Positions 1-5,586 are shown, numbered from the stretch's first letter. The stretch is DNA of 5,586 bases from an uncultured Clostridium sp. (GCA_958349075.1 CATWBR010000313.1:1-5586); one strand, 5' to 3'. Notes: generated by a model not told the origin, from the letters alone. Made by a program: numbers and translations.

Positions 1-2
1 AT

Positions 3-71
3 ATCATACGATATGACAATGTCAAGCGTTTCGCCGCCAATCAATACACAGAATTGGAAAAACACCGTTGA
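3..71 (+). CDS. 3' end of a possible convergent gene (partial, unknown product)
   Basis: An open frame enters from the left edge on the plus strand and ends at a TGA at 69-71, giving 22 residues that end in KHR. The peptide (IIRYDNVKRF then AANQYTELEKHR) is rich in charged and amide residues, like an amphipathic C-terminal helix. The other two plus frames read less like protein or stop early. The stop lies 44 bases before the terminator at 116-153, which fits a gene converging on the EutH gene. A minus-strand frame starting at 95 and running off the edge competes for the same bases but has no ribosome binding site. The fragment is too short to assign a family; the call is tentative. Confidence 0.4.
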   Translation: MIRYDNVKRFAANQYTELEKHR

Positions 72-115
72 TTGTGATAAAAGATCGGCGTCCATGTGAC
101 TCAGGCACAAAGTAT

Positions 116-153
116 AAAAAAAGCTCTCTGCATGTTTCCATACAGGAGCTTTT
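116..153 (-). terminator. Rho-independent terminator after the EutH-family gene
   Basis: Read on the minus strand, a long hairpin has a left arm at 139-153, a GAAA tetraloop at 135-138, and a right arm at 119-134. The upper stem is seven pairs (CTGTATG with CATGCAG, one G-T wobble). The lower stem pairs AAAAGCTC with GAGCTTTT, with one bulged A. The right arm runs into a seven-base T tract. It starts 16 bases after the EutH stop codon. Because the left arm ends in four A's, the plus-strand transcript of the same hairpin has a short U run, so it may also stop the convergent gene. Confidence 0.85.
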
Positions 154-169
154 GCCAATCCATTTTTAT

Positions 170-1282
170 CTATATACTATATCTTTTTCTACGGCCTGCC
201 GTCCGTCCCATAAGCATCGGCTCCAGCACCATTGCCGCCAGGAGTGCCACCGCACCGCCCGCAAGCTTCCCTGCGAGCACAGGCATCGTCAATTCAGGCG
301 CCGTGCCGGCCGTGTAGGCAAGATGATCGCCGATGGCACAGGAAGCGCAGACCATAAATGCCAGATTCATCACAATCCCCCTGTCATTCATCTCATCCAG
401 AAGCCCAAACGTCGGTATTCCATTGGCAAGCGTCATAAACAGGCCGGATACCGCCGCCTCATTGACACCGCAGGCATTTCCCAAAGCCGCAAAAAACCGG
501 CTAAAAACACGCCGAAGCAGGGCAATTAGCGGAAACGCCCCGGCCAAAAAAACCGCAATATTGCCGATTACTACAAACGCCTCCTCCATACTTCCCATTC
601 CTGTTACCGGATAAAAACCTGTCAGAAGCCCGACCGCCCCGATAACTAACCCTGTACAGGAGAGCGCCGAGACTGCCCTGCCAAACCATATAAAGGCAGG
701 GACGAGTTTCTGTCCCAGACAGATAAGCCCGGCCAGCAGGCTCCCCGAGACAATCAGCACCGGAAGAAGATTCCAAAGCACCAGCCTTACCGGAAATCCA
801 GCGGCCAACCCGCCGCAGAGGCATCCAATCGGTGCCGTTGCAATTCCCACAAGAAGTCCGTACAGAACCGCCGGCTTCTGTCCTTCCTTTGCCACCCCGA
901 CAGCCATGGGAAACACAAACATTACAGTCGTTCCCATCATAGCTCCCACAATCCATCCGCTGAAACGGCCCACCATAGGATCCAGTGCCATTTCCATGGC
1001 CAGAGACGCTGCCCCGGCGTCATTTGCCAGTAAAATTCCAGCCAGCATGGAGGGATCCACTCCTATCCGCTGAAACAGAGGCCCGAATACCGGCATCAGG
1101 ATTCCGGCCAGCATAGGTGCCAGCTCCATGAACCCGGCCATAAAAAGAATCAGGCGGCCGGCGGTCATAATGCCGTTTTCAAACTCTTTCCCAAGCCCAA
1201 ACTTACCGCCCAGAATATAATCACCGGCTCCCACGGTCAGAGATATGGCCATGATCCATTTGATCAGAGCATCAATTTGCAT
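170..1282 (-). CDS. eutH: EutH-family ethanolamine transporter (putative)
   Basis: Integral membrane protein of 370 residues resembling EutH, the ethanolamine permease of the cytoplasmic membrane. Recognisable blocks are DPSMLAGILLANDAG (76-90), GAMMGTTVMFVFP (113-125), the glycine-rich APIGCLCGG stretch (150-158), and the C-terminal signature GIPTFGLLDEMNDRG (288-302) followed by IGDHLAYTAG (317-326). Roughly ten hydrophobic segments fill the rest, with a basic tail (GRRKR). Enteric EutH is about 408 residues, so this is a slightly short relative. I chose the ATG at 1282 because MQIDALIKWIM aligns with the family's usual N-terminus and a purine-rich GAAGAAAG precedes it. A GTG at 1312 (preceded by AGGA) and an ATG at 1297 would add 10 or 5 residues. 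The start lies inside the end of the MarR gene, so the two are probably cotranscribed and translationally coupled. No other eut gene is in the window, so another small amine is a possible substrate. Confidence 0.88.
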   Translation of the reverse strand: MQIDALIKWIMAISLTVGAGDYILGGKFGLGKEFENGIMTAGRLILFMAGFMELAPMLAGILMPVFGPLFQRIGVDPSMLAGILLANDAGAASLAMEMALDPMVGRFSGWIVGAMMGTTVMFVFPMAVGVAKEGQKPAVLYGLLVGIATAPIGCLCGGLAAGFPVRLVLWNLLPVLIVSGSLLAGLICLGQKLVPAFIWFGRAVSALSCTGLVIGAVGLLTGFYPVTGMGSMEEAFVVIGNIAVFLAGAFPLIALLRRVFSRFFAALGNACGVNEAAVSGLFMTLANGIPTFGLLDEMNDRGIVMNLAFMVCASCAIGDHLAYTAGTAPELTMPVLAGKLAGGAVALLAAMVLEPMLMGRTAGRRKRYSI

Positions 1283-1742
1283 CGTTTCTTTCTTCATCTG
1301 CCGAATAATCACTGATACTATCCTGAAGCTGCCTCAGGTGGTCATTAAAGATTTCTATCCCTTTTTCCCCCAGGGGTTTAAGAACCGTCTTCCAATAGCG
1401 CTCCTGAGCCCTCAGACTCTCCTCCGCCTTGAGCCTTCCTGCCTCCGTAAGGAATACCTTAAAATTTCTGCGGTTTGCCTCATCCACCTCTTTCCTGATC
1501 ATTCCCTCCAATTCCAGAGTACGAAGGCCGCGCGAGGCCGCCGCCGTATCAAGGGAAAGCTTTGCCGCCAGCGCACACTGGTTTGTCCCTTCATTCCGGT
1601 AGACTCCGACGAGAAGAATGGATTTGACTGTTGTAAGCCCTATTTTCTTTAATTCCTGGGCCAGGTGTTCCCCCGATTTCCTATAAATCGAAGAAATGTA
1701 CTTGCCGCATACTGCAGGATTTTGATCCGTGTCTATTTTCAT
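1272..1742 (-). CDS. MarR-family winged helix transcriptional regulator
   Basis: A 156-residue cytoplasmic DNA-binding protein of normal MarR length. An N-terminal helix (about 12-35) and the C-terminal helices (about 102-145) should form the dimer interface. The winged helix-turn-helix spans about 38-100: helices through TNQCALAAKLSLDTAAASRG (53-72), then TLELEGMIRKE, then the wing DEANRRNFKVFLT with its typical arginine pair at 91-92. Family members mostly repress nearby genes and release DNA when a small ligand binds. The ATG at 1742 has a GGGAG at 1751-1755, eight bases upstream. The stop codon overlaps the beginning of the EutH-family gene, so that gene is the obvious target, along with autoregulation; the four-gene block on the other side of its promoter is a second candidate. 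Family assignment is firm; ligand and targets are inference. Confidence 0.88.
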   Translation of the reverse strand: MKIDTDQNPAVCGKYISSIYRKSGEHLAQELKKIGLTTVKSILLVGVYRNEGTNQCALAAKLSLDTAAASRGLRTLELEGMIRKEVDEANRRNFKVFLTEAGRLKAEESLRAQERYWKTVLKPLGEKGIEIFNDHLRQLQDSISDYSADEERNDAN

Positions 1743-1771
1743 ATCTAAAACTCCCAGCCTGTAATTGATTG

Positions 1772-1845
1772 CAGCGGCTCATCGCCTCACCAAGGAATTT
1801 CTGTGCAATAACACATGAAATAGCCTGTGGAAATACAAGCCGCTG
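1772..1845 (-). other. Long-loop inverted repeat in the MarR 5' leader
   Basis: CAGCGGCT and its exact complement AGCCGCTG lie at 1838-1845 and 1772-1779, separated by 58 bases, between the predicted promoter and the MarR start. In RNA they could pair to enclose a structured loop, or at DNA level they could be half-sites. It matches no riboswitch consensus I can recognise. An 8-base match at this distance can arise by chance. Confidence 0.3.
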
Positions 1846-1870
1846 AGCAGTTGCCATTAGGTTTTCTTTT

Positions 1871-1879
1871 ATTATACCA
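1871..1879 (-). promoter_or_regulatory. Extended -10 promoter for the MarR-EutH unit
   Basis: Read on the minus strand, TGGTATAAT is a perfect sigma-A type extended -10 element (TGn followed by TATAAT). No good -35 hexamer lies 16-18 bases upstream, which is acceptable for extended -10 promoters. Transcription would begin near 1864, giving a leader of about 120 bases before the MarR ATG at 1742. Confidence 0.6.
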
Positions 1880-1892
1880 CTATATATACCAC
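1873..1892 (-). repeat. Tandem GTGGTATA repeat over the promoter
   Basis: GTGGTATA occurs twice on the minus strand, at 1885-1892 and 1873-1880, with a 12-base period. The second copy contains part of the -10 element, and the first itself resembles an extended -10 (TGG followed by TATATA). It could be a regulator-binding site, perhaps for the MarR protein, or two alternative promoter positions. MarR operators are usually inverted rather than direct repeats, so the operator reading is weak. Confidence 0.4.
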
Positions 1893-1903
1893 AATCCCGG
1901 CCC

Positions 1904-1931
1904 AAAAGAAACACCCAGTTCATCCGGCTGG
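1904..1931 (-). terminator. Weak candidate terminator after the four-gene block
   Basis: Ten bases after the stop codon at 1941, the minus strand has CCAG (1928-1931), a nine-base loop, CTGG (1915-1918), then a T-rich run TGTTTCTTTT (1904-1913). The stem is only four or five pairs, so termination would be partial at best. Some transcripts may read through into the MarR gene. Confidence 0.25.
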
Positions 1932-1940
1932 AATACTGTT

Positions 1941-2669
1941 TTATTTTGCAGATGTCCTTTCCGTCACTTTTATAATTCCTTTTTTATACATAGTTCGGGC
2001 GGTCAGAATTGTTACCGGAATCATAATCAGCATGACATATCCCGAATTCTTTGCAAGACCTTTTACCAGAAAACTGGCCGCCAGTACCAGGCAGAATGGA
2101 ACGGCCGCGATTTTTATTTTTCCTTCCACCTTATAATCCCCAGCATTCTTATTGATAAAAACCGACACCGCCATGCTTCCAAACAAGGCCGGCATGATAT
2201 ATTTGGTCGCCGTCATAACAGCCGGTGTTGTAAGGACAGGCTGAAGCGGCACCAGCAGGACAACGCCCAGAGCGACAATCACGGTTGTAACCATTCCCGA
2301 TACACACATGGCGGCCATTGCCATCACATCCCCCTTTTCCGTCCCGGATACGGAATTGGTTGTCTCCATCGCGTTTAAAGCGCATGGAAACTTGATATTC
2401 GAAACATTCCCCATGATAGAGGCTATGTAGCCTGCCGAACCGGTGATAGGCGTGAAGCTGATAACCTCTGACAGGGCCGTCGGGATAAAAAGCGCCAGCA
2501 AAGGTCCTGCCGTAGCCAGGATTTGATTGATATTGAGTTTGACATGGTATGTAATACAAACCGCGGCCGGTATAGCCAGCATGATGAACATTGCCAGAAT
2601 TGTCGCAATACGCCCGTAAAAATGGGTTCCTTCAATGTACGATCTTTTTTTTATTGCAGTCTTTTCCAT
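1941..2669 (-). CDS. Small multi-pass membrane protein, possible permease subunit
   Basis: I do not recognise this 242-residue protein with confidence. After a basic N-terminus it has hydrophobic segments near 19-41, 50-68, 115-141, 158-173, 186-204 and 209-225, and ends in a basic tail. Between the second and third lies a conserved-looking polar stretch (69-113) containing SEVISFTPITGSAGYIASIMG, then NAMETTNSVSGTEKGD; its small, serine/threonine-rich make-up suggests a re-entrant loop or substrate site. Relatives may carry automatic labels such as mechanosensitive channel (uncertain recollection), but I see no MscS-type domain. The start has an AGGAGGG at 2674-2680, four bases upstream, which touches the stop codon of the preceding membrane-protein gene. 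Equal size and constant pairing with that gene suggest the two form one transporter; this is inference. Confidence 0.75.
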   Translation of the reverse strand: MEKTAIKKRSYIEGTHFYGRIATILAMFIMLAIPAAVCITYHVKLNINQILATAGPLLALFIPTALSEVISFTPITGSAGYIASIMGNVSNIKFPCALNAMETTNSVSGTEKGDVMAMAAMCVSGMVTTVIVALGVVLLVPLQPVLTTPAVMTATKYIMPALFGSMAVSVFINKNAGDYKVEGKIKIAAVPFCLVLAASFLVKGLAKNSGYVMLIMIPVTILTARTMYKKGIIKVTERTSAK

Positions 2670-2673
2670 AACA

Positions 2674-2683
2674 CCCTCCTCTA
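2674..2683 (-). promoter_or_regulatory. Stop codon fused to ribosome binding site
   Basis: TAGAGGAGGG on the minus strand joins the TAG stop of the DUF5058-like gene to the Shine-Dalgarno of the next membrane-protein gene, four bases before its ATG. Ribosomes ending one gene are placed to start the next, as expected for subunits needed in matched amounts. Confidence 0.7.
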
Positions 2684-3400
2684 TATTCCCATATTAGTAA
2701 AGCATACTGCCGCTACCATACCTGCTATCAATGCAAATGACATAATAAAATCGGCCAGCCAGCGGATCTTGTATTTAAGCGCCGCCCAAGTCAGTAAAAT
2801 GGTAAGGCCTCCGCTGACAAGTGCGGTGAGAAAGGGGATGATACCTGCCGTCATCTGCAGCGGCAGAAATGTAGACATCATAGCGATTGTAAAACAGCTA
2901 ATTGACAACGCTCCCCAGGCGCCGTTTTTATTGCTATAGCTGGCCGTCTGCATCTGGATTTTTTTTGTAAAAAATATATTACAGACCATGCCGGCCATAA
3001 TACTGATACTCATAACAAACATGATTGTGCCCAGTGTATTTACGTCTCCTGAACTGCCGAATGCGGTCAAAGACTCATATCCCGCACCGGCTGCCGCCAT
3101 GTCCGCCGCCATCAGTTCATAGCTTAGAGAACCGACCACGGAAAGACGGAACCAGGGCCAGGGCACTCCTAAAACGGGCGCCAGCGAAAACAGGCCGATA
3201 ATTACAGCAACCGAAGGTACTACGGAAAATACCGCCGCACCACGCATGGCCGAGGAAAATTCCGATTTTGAAATTCCCAGTTCAAACGCCCGTCTTCGGG
3301 CTCTCACATAAAAGAAAATACACATACAGAAAACACATAAAATGCCGGCAGACACCAGCGTATATAGTAATTTACCGTTCAGGACCTCAAGAATTCCCAT
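2681..3400 (-). CDS. DUF5058-like integral membrane protein
   Basis: A 239-residue membrane protein that resembles the DUF5058 family of bacterial membrane proteins, which are about this size and have no settled function (assignment from memory of the family pattern). Hydrophobic segments lie near 10-32, 56-76, 124-145, 162-180, 184-206 and 213-234. The basic loop VRARRRAFELG (32-42) after the first segment puts that side in the cytoplasm. The most distinctive region is VPSVAVIIGLFSLAPVLG (61-78), then VPWPWFRLSVVGSLSYE (79-95) and a small-residue loop with GSSGDVNTLG. The ATG at 3400 has AGGGAGG at 3410-3416, nine bases upstream, overlapping the stop codon of the M20 gene. Its neighbour on the other side is a membrane protein of the same size. 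Their place in an operon with two amide hydrolases suggests they form an importer for the hydrolases' substrate; that role is inferred. Confidence 0.8.
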   Translation of the reverse strand: MGILEVLNGKLLYTLVSAGILCVFCMCIFFYVRARRRAFELGISKSEFSSAMRGAAVFSVVPSVAVIIGLFSLAPVLGVPWPWFRLSVVGSLSYELMAADMAAAGAGYESLTAFGSSGDVNTLGTIMFVMSISIMAGMVCNIFFTKKIQMQTASYSNKNGAWGALSISCFTIAMMSTFLPLQMTAGIIPFLTALVSGGLTILLTWAALKYKIRWLADFIMSFALIAGMVAAVCFTNMGI

Positions 3401-3409
3401 ATGGACGTT

Positions 3410-3417
3410 CCTCCCTA
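3410..3417 (-). promoter_or_regulatory. Ribosome binding site overlapping M20 stop codon
   Basis: TAGGGAGG on the minus strand contains the M20 stop codon (TAG, 3415-3417) and the Shine-Dalgarno of the DUF5058-like gene nine bases before its ATG. It fixes that start and indicates translational coupling. Confidence 0.7.
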
Positions 3418-4818
3418 TTCTTCTCCCAGTATATCAAACACCATGTTAATATGAAACAGCACCCCATATCCTAGCGCCTTTAAATCTATGTAAAAGCCGG
3501 GATTGTGAGGTACAGACGCTCTGCTCCCTTCCGCATGGCAGCCCAGCCATGCAATAGCTCCCGGCACTTTCTGGAAATAATATCCTGCATCCTCCGATCC
3601 CATTGCCGGCCTCTCCATAAGAGTCCCACGGCCTTCCCCAAAAACCCTCGTTGCAACTGACGCCATACGCTCCGAAATTTCCGGTGCATTGACGGTCGGA
3701 TCGTATCCCTGCTGCCTTTCAAAATTCACATGGCAGCGGTGTGCACTGCAAATGCCCTCCGCTATCTGTGGCAGGCGTCTGAACGTATACTCCCTGATTT
3801 TGTTGTCATACAGCCTTACGCCCCCTTCCACATGAATTTTGTCCGGAATCGCATTCCACACAGAATCCGTGTTAATCGTCCCTACCGACAGAGAGCAGGA
3901 ATCAAGGGCCGAAAGTTCTCTGGACGGAAAGGCGTTAAAGGCCGCCAATACTGCTGACAGGGCTCCGACAGGATCAACCGCCGTCTCCGGTGATGAGCCG
4001 TGTCCCCCTTTTCCGCAGATGTCCATTCTGAATATATCACTGGAAGCCATGGCCCGTTCCCTGTGCACCGCCAGCGTACCGGTTGGCAGCTCCGGGAACA
4101 TATGGATGGCATAACAGCAGTCCACATCCTCTAATGCCCCCATTGCTATCATTGTTGCGGCTCCTCCCCGCTCACTGCCTCCGGCTGCCACAATCTCCTG
4201 CAGGCGTTCCGGCTGCATTCCTTCCTCTGCCGGTTGAAAAATCAGCCTTACATTACCACGGAGTCTCTCACGTTGTCCGGAAAGATATCTGGCTGCTCCA
4301 AGGAGCATTGCCACGTGAGCGTCGTGGCCGCAGGCATGCATCACTCCGCTGCTGCATGACCTGTACGGAACATCAGCTTCTTCGGTTAGCGGGAGCGCAT
4401 CCATATCAGCCCGGATACCTACCGTTTTTTCAGGCCTGTCTCCGTAAATAGTGGCAATCACTCCGGTCCCCCCTGTCTGGCGTGCCTCGATACCATATTC
4501 TTCCATCCTGTCAAGAATAAACCTTGAAGTGTTATACTCCTCGAATCCCAGTTCCGGATGCTGGTGGAGATATTTGTAATTTTCTTCAACCTCCTGACAT
4601 ATCCGAGAAATATCACCGATATCCTCAGGCCTTTTCGCAGACCGTCCTTCCGTCATTTCGGGCTTTGCTTCCTGTTCCAATACATCTGCCGTCCCCAATA
4701 CTGATTTTCCTGTTGTTTCAAATTTTTTTTCCATTATTTCTGTTGTCTCCCCTATCGTCGCCGCTATTTTTCTCATCATCCCTGCATCTTCTCTTATTTC
4801 TTTACTCCACACTTCCAT
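3415..4818 (-). CDS. M20 (M20D) family metallo-amidohydrolase with N-terminal extension
   Basis: A zinc- or manganese-dependent amidohydrolase of the M20D group (HipO, IAA-amino acid hydrolase, N-acyl amino acid deacylase type), which cleaves N-acyl or peptide amide bonds in the cytoplasm. In order: HQHPELGFEE (85-94), GIRADMDALPLTEE (134-147), HACGHDAH (161-168) with metal ligands Cys163 and His165, QPAEEG (195-200) with catalytic Glu198 and metal ligand Glu199, His239 in AIHMFPELPTG, GKGGHGSSP (269-277) of the dimerisation domain, GSEDAGYYF (407-415), and the C-terminal ligand His438 in VPHNPGF. All expected ligands are present. At 467 residues it exceeds the usual 390-400: about 70 extra hydrophilic residues precede the core, and about 15-20 are inserted after QPAEEG. 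The longest start (ATG 4818) overlaps the preceding gene by 25 bases with only a weak binding site. ATG 4779 (after AAGAGAAG, spacing 8) and ATG 4734 (after GGGGAG, spacing 12) are realistic alternatives, giving 454 or 439 residues. Substrate not determinable from sequence. Confidence 0.92.
   Translation of the reverse strand: MEVWSKEIREDAGMMRKIAATIGETTEIMEKKFETTGKSVLGTADVLEQEAKPEMTEGRSAKRPEDIGDISRICQEVEENYKYLHQHPELGFEEYNTSRFILDRMEEYGIEARQTGGTGVIATIYGDRPEKTVGIRADMDALPLTEEADVPYRSCSSGVMHACGHDAHVAMLLGAARYLSGQRERLRGNVRLIFQPAEEGMQPERLQEIVAAGGSERGGAATMIAMGALEDVDCCYAIHMFPELPTGTLAVHRERAMASSDIFRMDICGKGGHGSSPETAVDPVGALSAVLAAFNAFPSRELSALDSCSLSVGTINTDSVWNAIPDKIHVEGGVRLYDNKIREYTFRRLPQIAEGICSAHRCHVNFERQQGYDPTVNAPEISERMASVATRVFGEGRGTLMERPAMGSEDAGYYFQKVPGAIAWLGCHAEGSRASVPHNPGFYIDLKALGYGVLFHINMVFDILGEE
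4723..4730 (-). repeat. A8 homopolymer near the M20 gene's 5' end
   Basis: Eight consecutive A's on the coding strand follow ATGG at the alternative start at 4734, and are read as GAA AAA AAA TTT. Such tracts can cause polymerase slippage or replication length changes. Here a change would shift the frame of the N-terminal extension but leave downstream start codons usable. Confidence 0.5.
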
Positions 4819-5558
4819 TTCTCAGCCGCTTTTACAAATGTTTCCATCAATCTCCTCTGTATCGGATCTGTAAGAGCCATTCCCTCCGGGTGCCACTGAA
4901 CCCCCAAAGTAAAGCCAGCCCTCCCCGGCATCTCCAGACATTCCGGGACCTTCCTTTCGTCCGTTGCAGTAACACAGAGGGTCGGAGCACATTTTCCCAC
5001 ACACTGATGATGGTAAGAATTTACCGGTGCACTGCCGCCTACAATTGAACGTATTAGTGTTTCTTCCTGCGTCACAATCATATGGGTAGGCACCTGCATC
5101 TCTTGCTCCGGGAAAAAATGATTTCCGGTTTTCCCAATCTCCATATCCTGTACCAGAGTCCCTCCGCAGGCTACATTAAGCAACTGGCAACCGCGGCAGA
5201 TTCCGAACACGGGCATATCACTCTCTGCGAGAAGTGTTTTCATCAGTTCCAGTTCCTGACGATCCCTCTCCCGGACCACTGTGCCGACAGTCCTGTCCAT
5301 CGTCTCCCCATAATTTAGCGGACTCATATCGCATCCTCCCGAAAAGATGATTCCATCCAGAAAGCGGGAATATTCCGTCCAGTCATCTCCATCGCTCAGA
5401 ACCGGAAGCATCACCGGCACTCCGCCGACGGTCTGAACGGCAGCTATATAATCCTGGGCAAGCATCTGCCACCACTGGCCCTTCCCCCCGATATGCGTTT
5501 CCGTCCCCGCACGGTCATCTTTGACATAATTGACCGTAATTCCGATTATCGGTTTCAT
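4794..5558 (-). CDS. Peptidase C26 family gamma-glutamyl hydrolase (PuuD-like)
   Basis: A 254-residue class I glutamine amidotransferase-like hydrolase, the normal length for the gamma-glutamyl-gamma-aminobutyrate hydrolase (PuuD) group, which cuts gamma-glutamyl amide bonds to release glutamate and an amine or amino acid. N-terminal KPIIGITVN is the first strand of the fold. IIFSGGCDMSPLNYGE (70-85) is the usual SGG-D-P loop. FGICRGCQLLNVACGGTLVQD, starting at 118, carries the nucleophile Cys121. NSYHHQ (180-185) is family-typical, and GVQWHPEG (219-226) supplies His223 and Glu225, completing the triad. There is no synthetase domain and no signal peptide, so it acts alone in the cytoplasm. 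The ATG at 5558 follows AGGAGG at 5563-5568, four bases upstream. It is the first visible gene of the four-gene block; its end overlaps or lies just ahead of the M20 start. The usual puu genes are absent, so a substrate other than gamma-glutamyl-GABA is possible. Confidence 0.92.
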   Translation of the reverse strand: MKPIIGITVNYVKDDRAGTETHIGGKGQWWQMLAQDYIAAVQTVGGVPVMLPVLSDGDDWTEYSRFLDGIIFSGGCDMSPLNYGETMDRTVGTVVRERDRQELELMKTLLAESDMPVFGICRGCQLLNVACGGTLVQDMEIGKTGNHFFPEQEMQVPTHMIVTQEETLIRSIVGGSAPVNSYHHQCVGKCAPTLCVTATDERKVPECLEMPGRAGFTLGVQWHPEGMALTDPIQRRLMETFVKAAEKWKCGVKK

Positions 5559-5586
5559 GTTTCCTCCTCTTCTTCCTTTTCAAAAT

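Noticed and set aside
1..95. A minus-strand frame starting with MDADLLSQST and running off the left edge
   Set aside because: It has no ribosome binding site upstream, and the plus-strand frame over the same bases looks more like a protein end.
68..614. Three overlapping plus-strand open frames at the left end
   Set aside because: They are antisense to the EutH-family gene and cross the terminator hairpin, with basic, low-complexity translations and no family signature.
1681..1857. A minus-strand frame (ATG at 1857, MATAQRLVFP and onward) that could be a leader peptide of the MarR gene
   Set aside because: It has no convincing ribosome binding site, would begin only about seven bases from the predicted transcription start, and overlaps the MarR gene in another frame without recognisable protein character.
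1743..1864. A cobalamin or other known riboswitch ahead of the MarR-EutH unit
   Set aside because: Considered because eut genes are linked to B12, but I could not find a B12-box-like sequence or another familiar riboswitch core.
1827..2378. A 183-residue plus-strand frame rich in His and Arg
   Set aside because: It is antisense to a membrane-protein gene with a strong ribosome binding site. The His-rich make-up is a typical shadow of hydrophobic codons on the opposite strand.
4524..5048. A 174-residue plus-strand open frame rich in Leu, Phe, Pro and Ser
   Set aside because: It lies antisense to the C26 and M20 genes, both supported by intact catalytic motifs. Its composition is simply the complement of the purine-rich M20 start region.

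Overview
The window reads as chromosomal DNA of a Gram-positive anaerobe, most likely a Clostridia or Lachnospiraceae-type member of the Bacillota. This rests on the strong GGAGG-type ribosome binding sites, tight gene packing, roughly even base composition, and a gut-type catabolic gene set; it is inference, and no marker gene is present. Five complete genes run on the minus strand, and the tail of one probable plus-strand gene enters from the left edge. No rRNA, tRNA, CRISPR array or insertion sequence was seen.

Right to left (direction of transcription), the first unit is a four-gene block: a class I glutamine amidotransferase-like peptidase of the C26 / gamma-glutamyl-GABA hydrolase family (4794-5558), an M20D metallo-amidohydrolase with an unusual N-terminal tail (3415-4818), and two small integral membrane proteins (2681-3400, DUF5058-like; 1941-2669, unrecognised). 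Spacing is 11-14 bases or an overlap throughout, and at two junctions the stop codon is fused to the next ribosome binding site. This looks like one operon. Its promoter lies beyond the right edge or is carried by an upstream gene.

After a 198-base intergenic region with an extended -10 promoter, a tandem repeat, a long-loop inverted repeat and perhaps a weak terminator, a second unit follows: a MarR-family regulator (1272-1742) whose end overlaps the start of an EutH-family ethanolamine transporter gene (170-1282). A convincing intrinsic terminator (116-153) closes it and separates it from the convergent plus-strand gene end (3-71).

Working together (inference): the two membrane proteins may be the two halves of one permease that brings in an amide-linked compound. 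The C26 and M20 enzymes could cleave gamma-glutamyl or N-acyl amide bonds in the cytoplasm, and the MarR-controlled EutH-like protein could move a small amine such as ethanolamine. No ethanolamine-degrading enzyme (ammonia-lyase, microcompartment shell) is in the window, so the ethanolamine link rests on EutH similarity alone.
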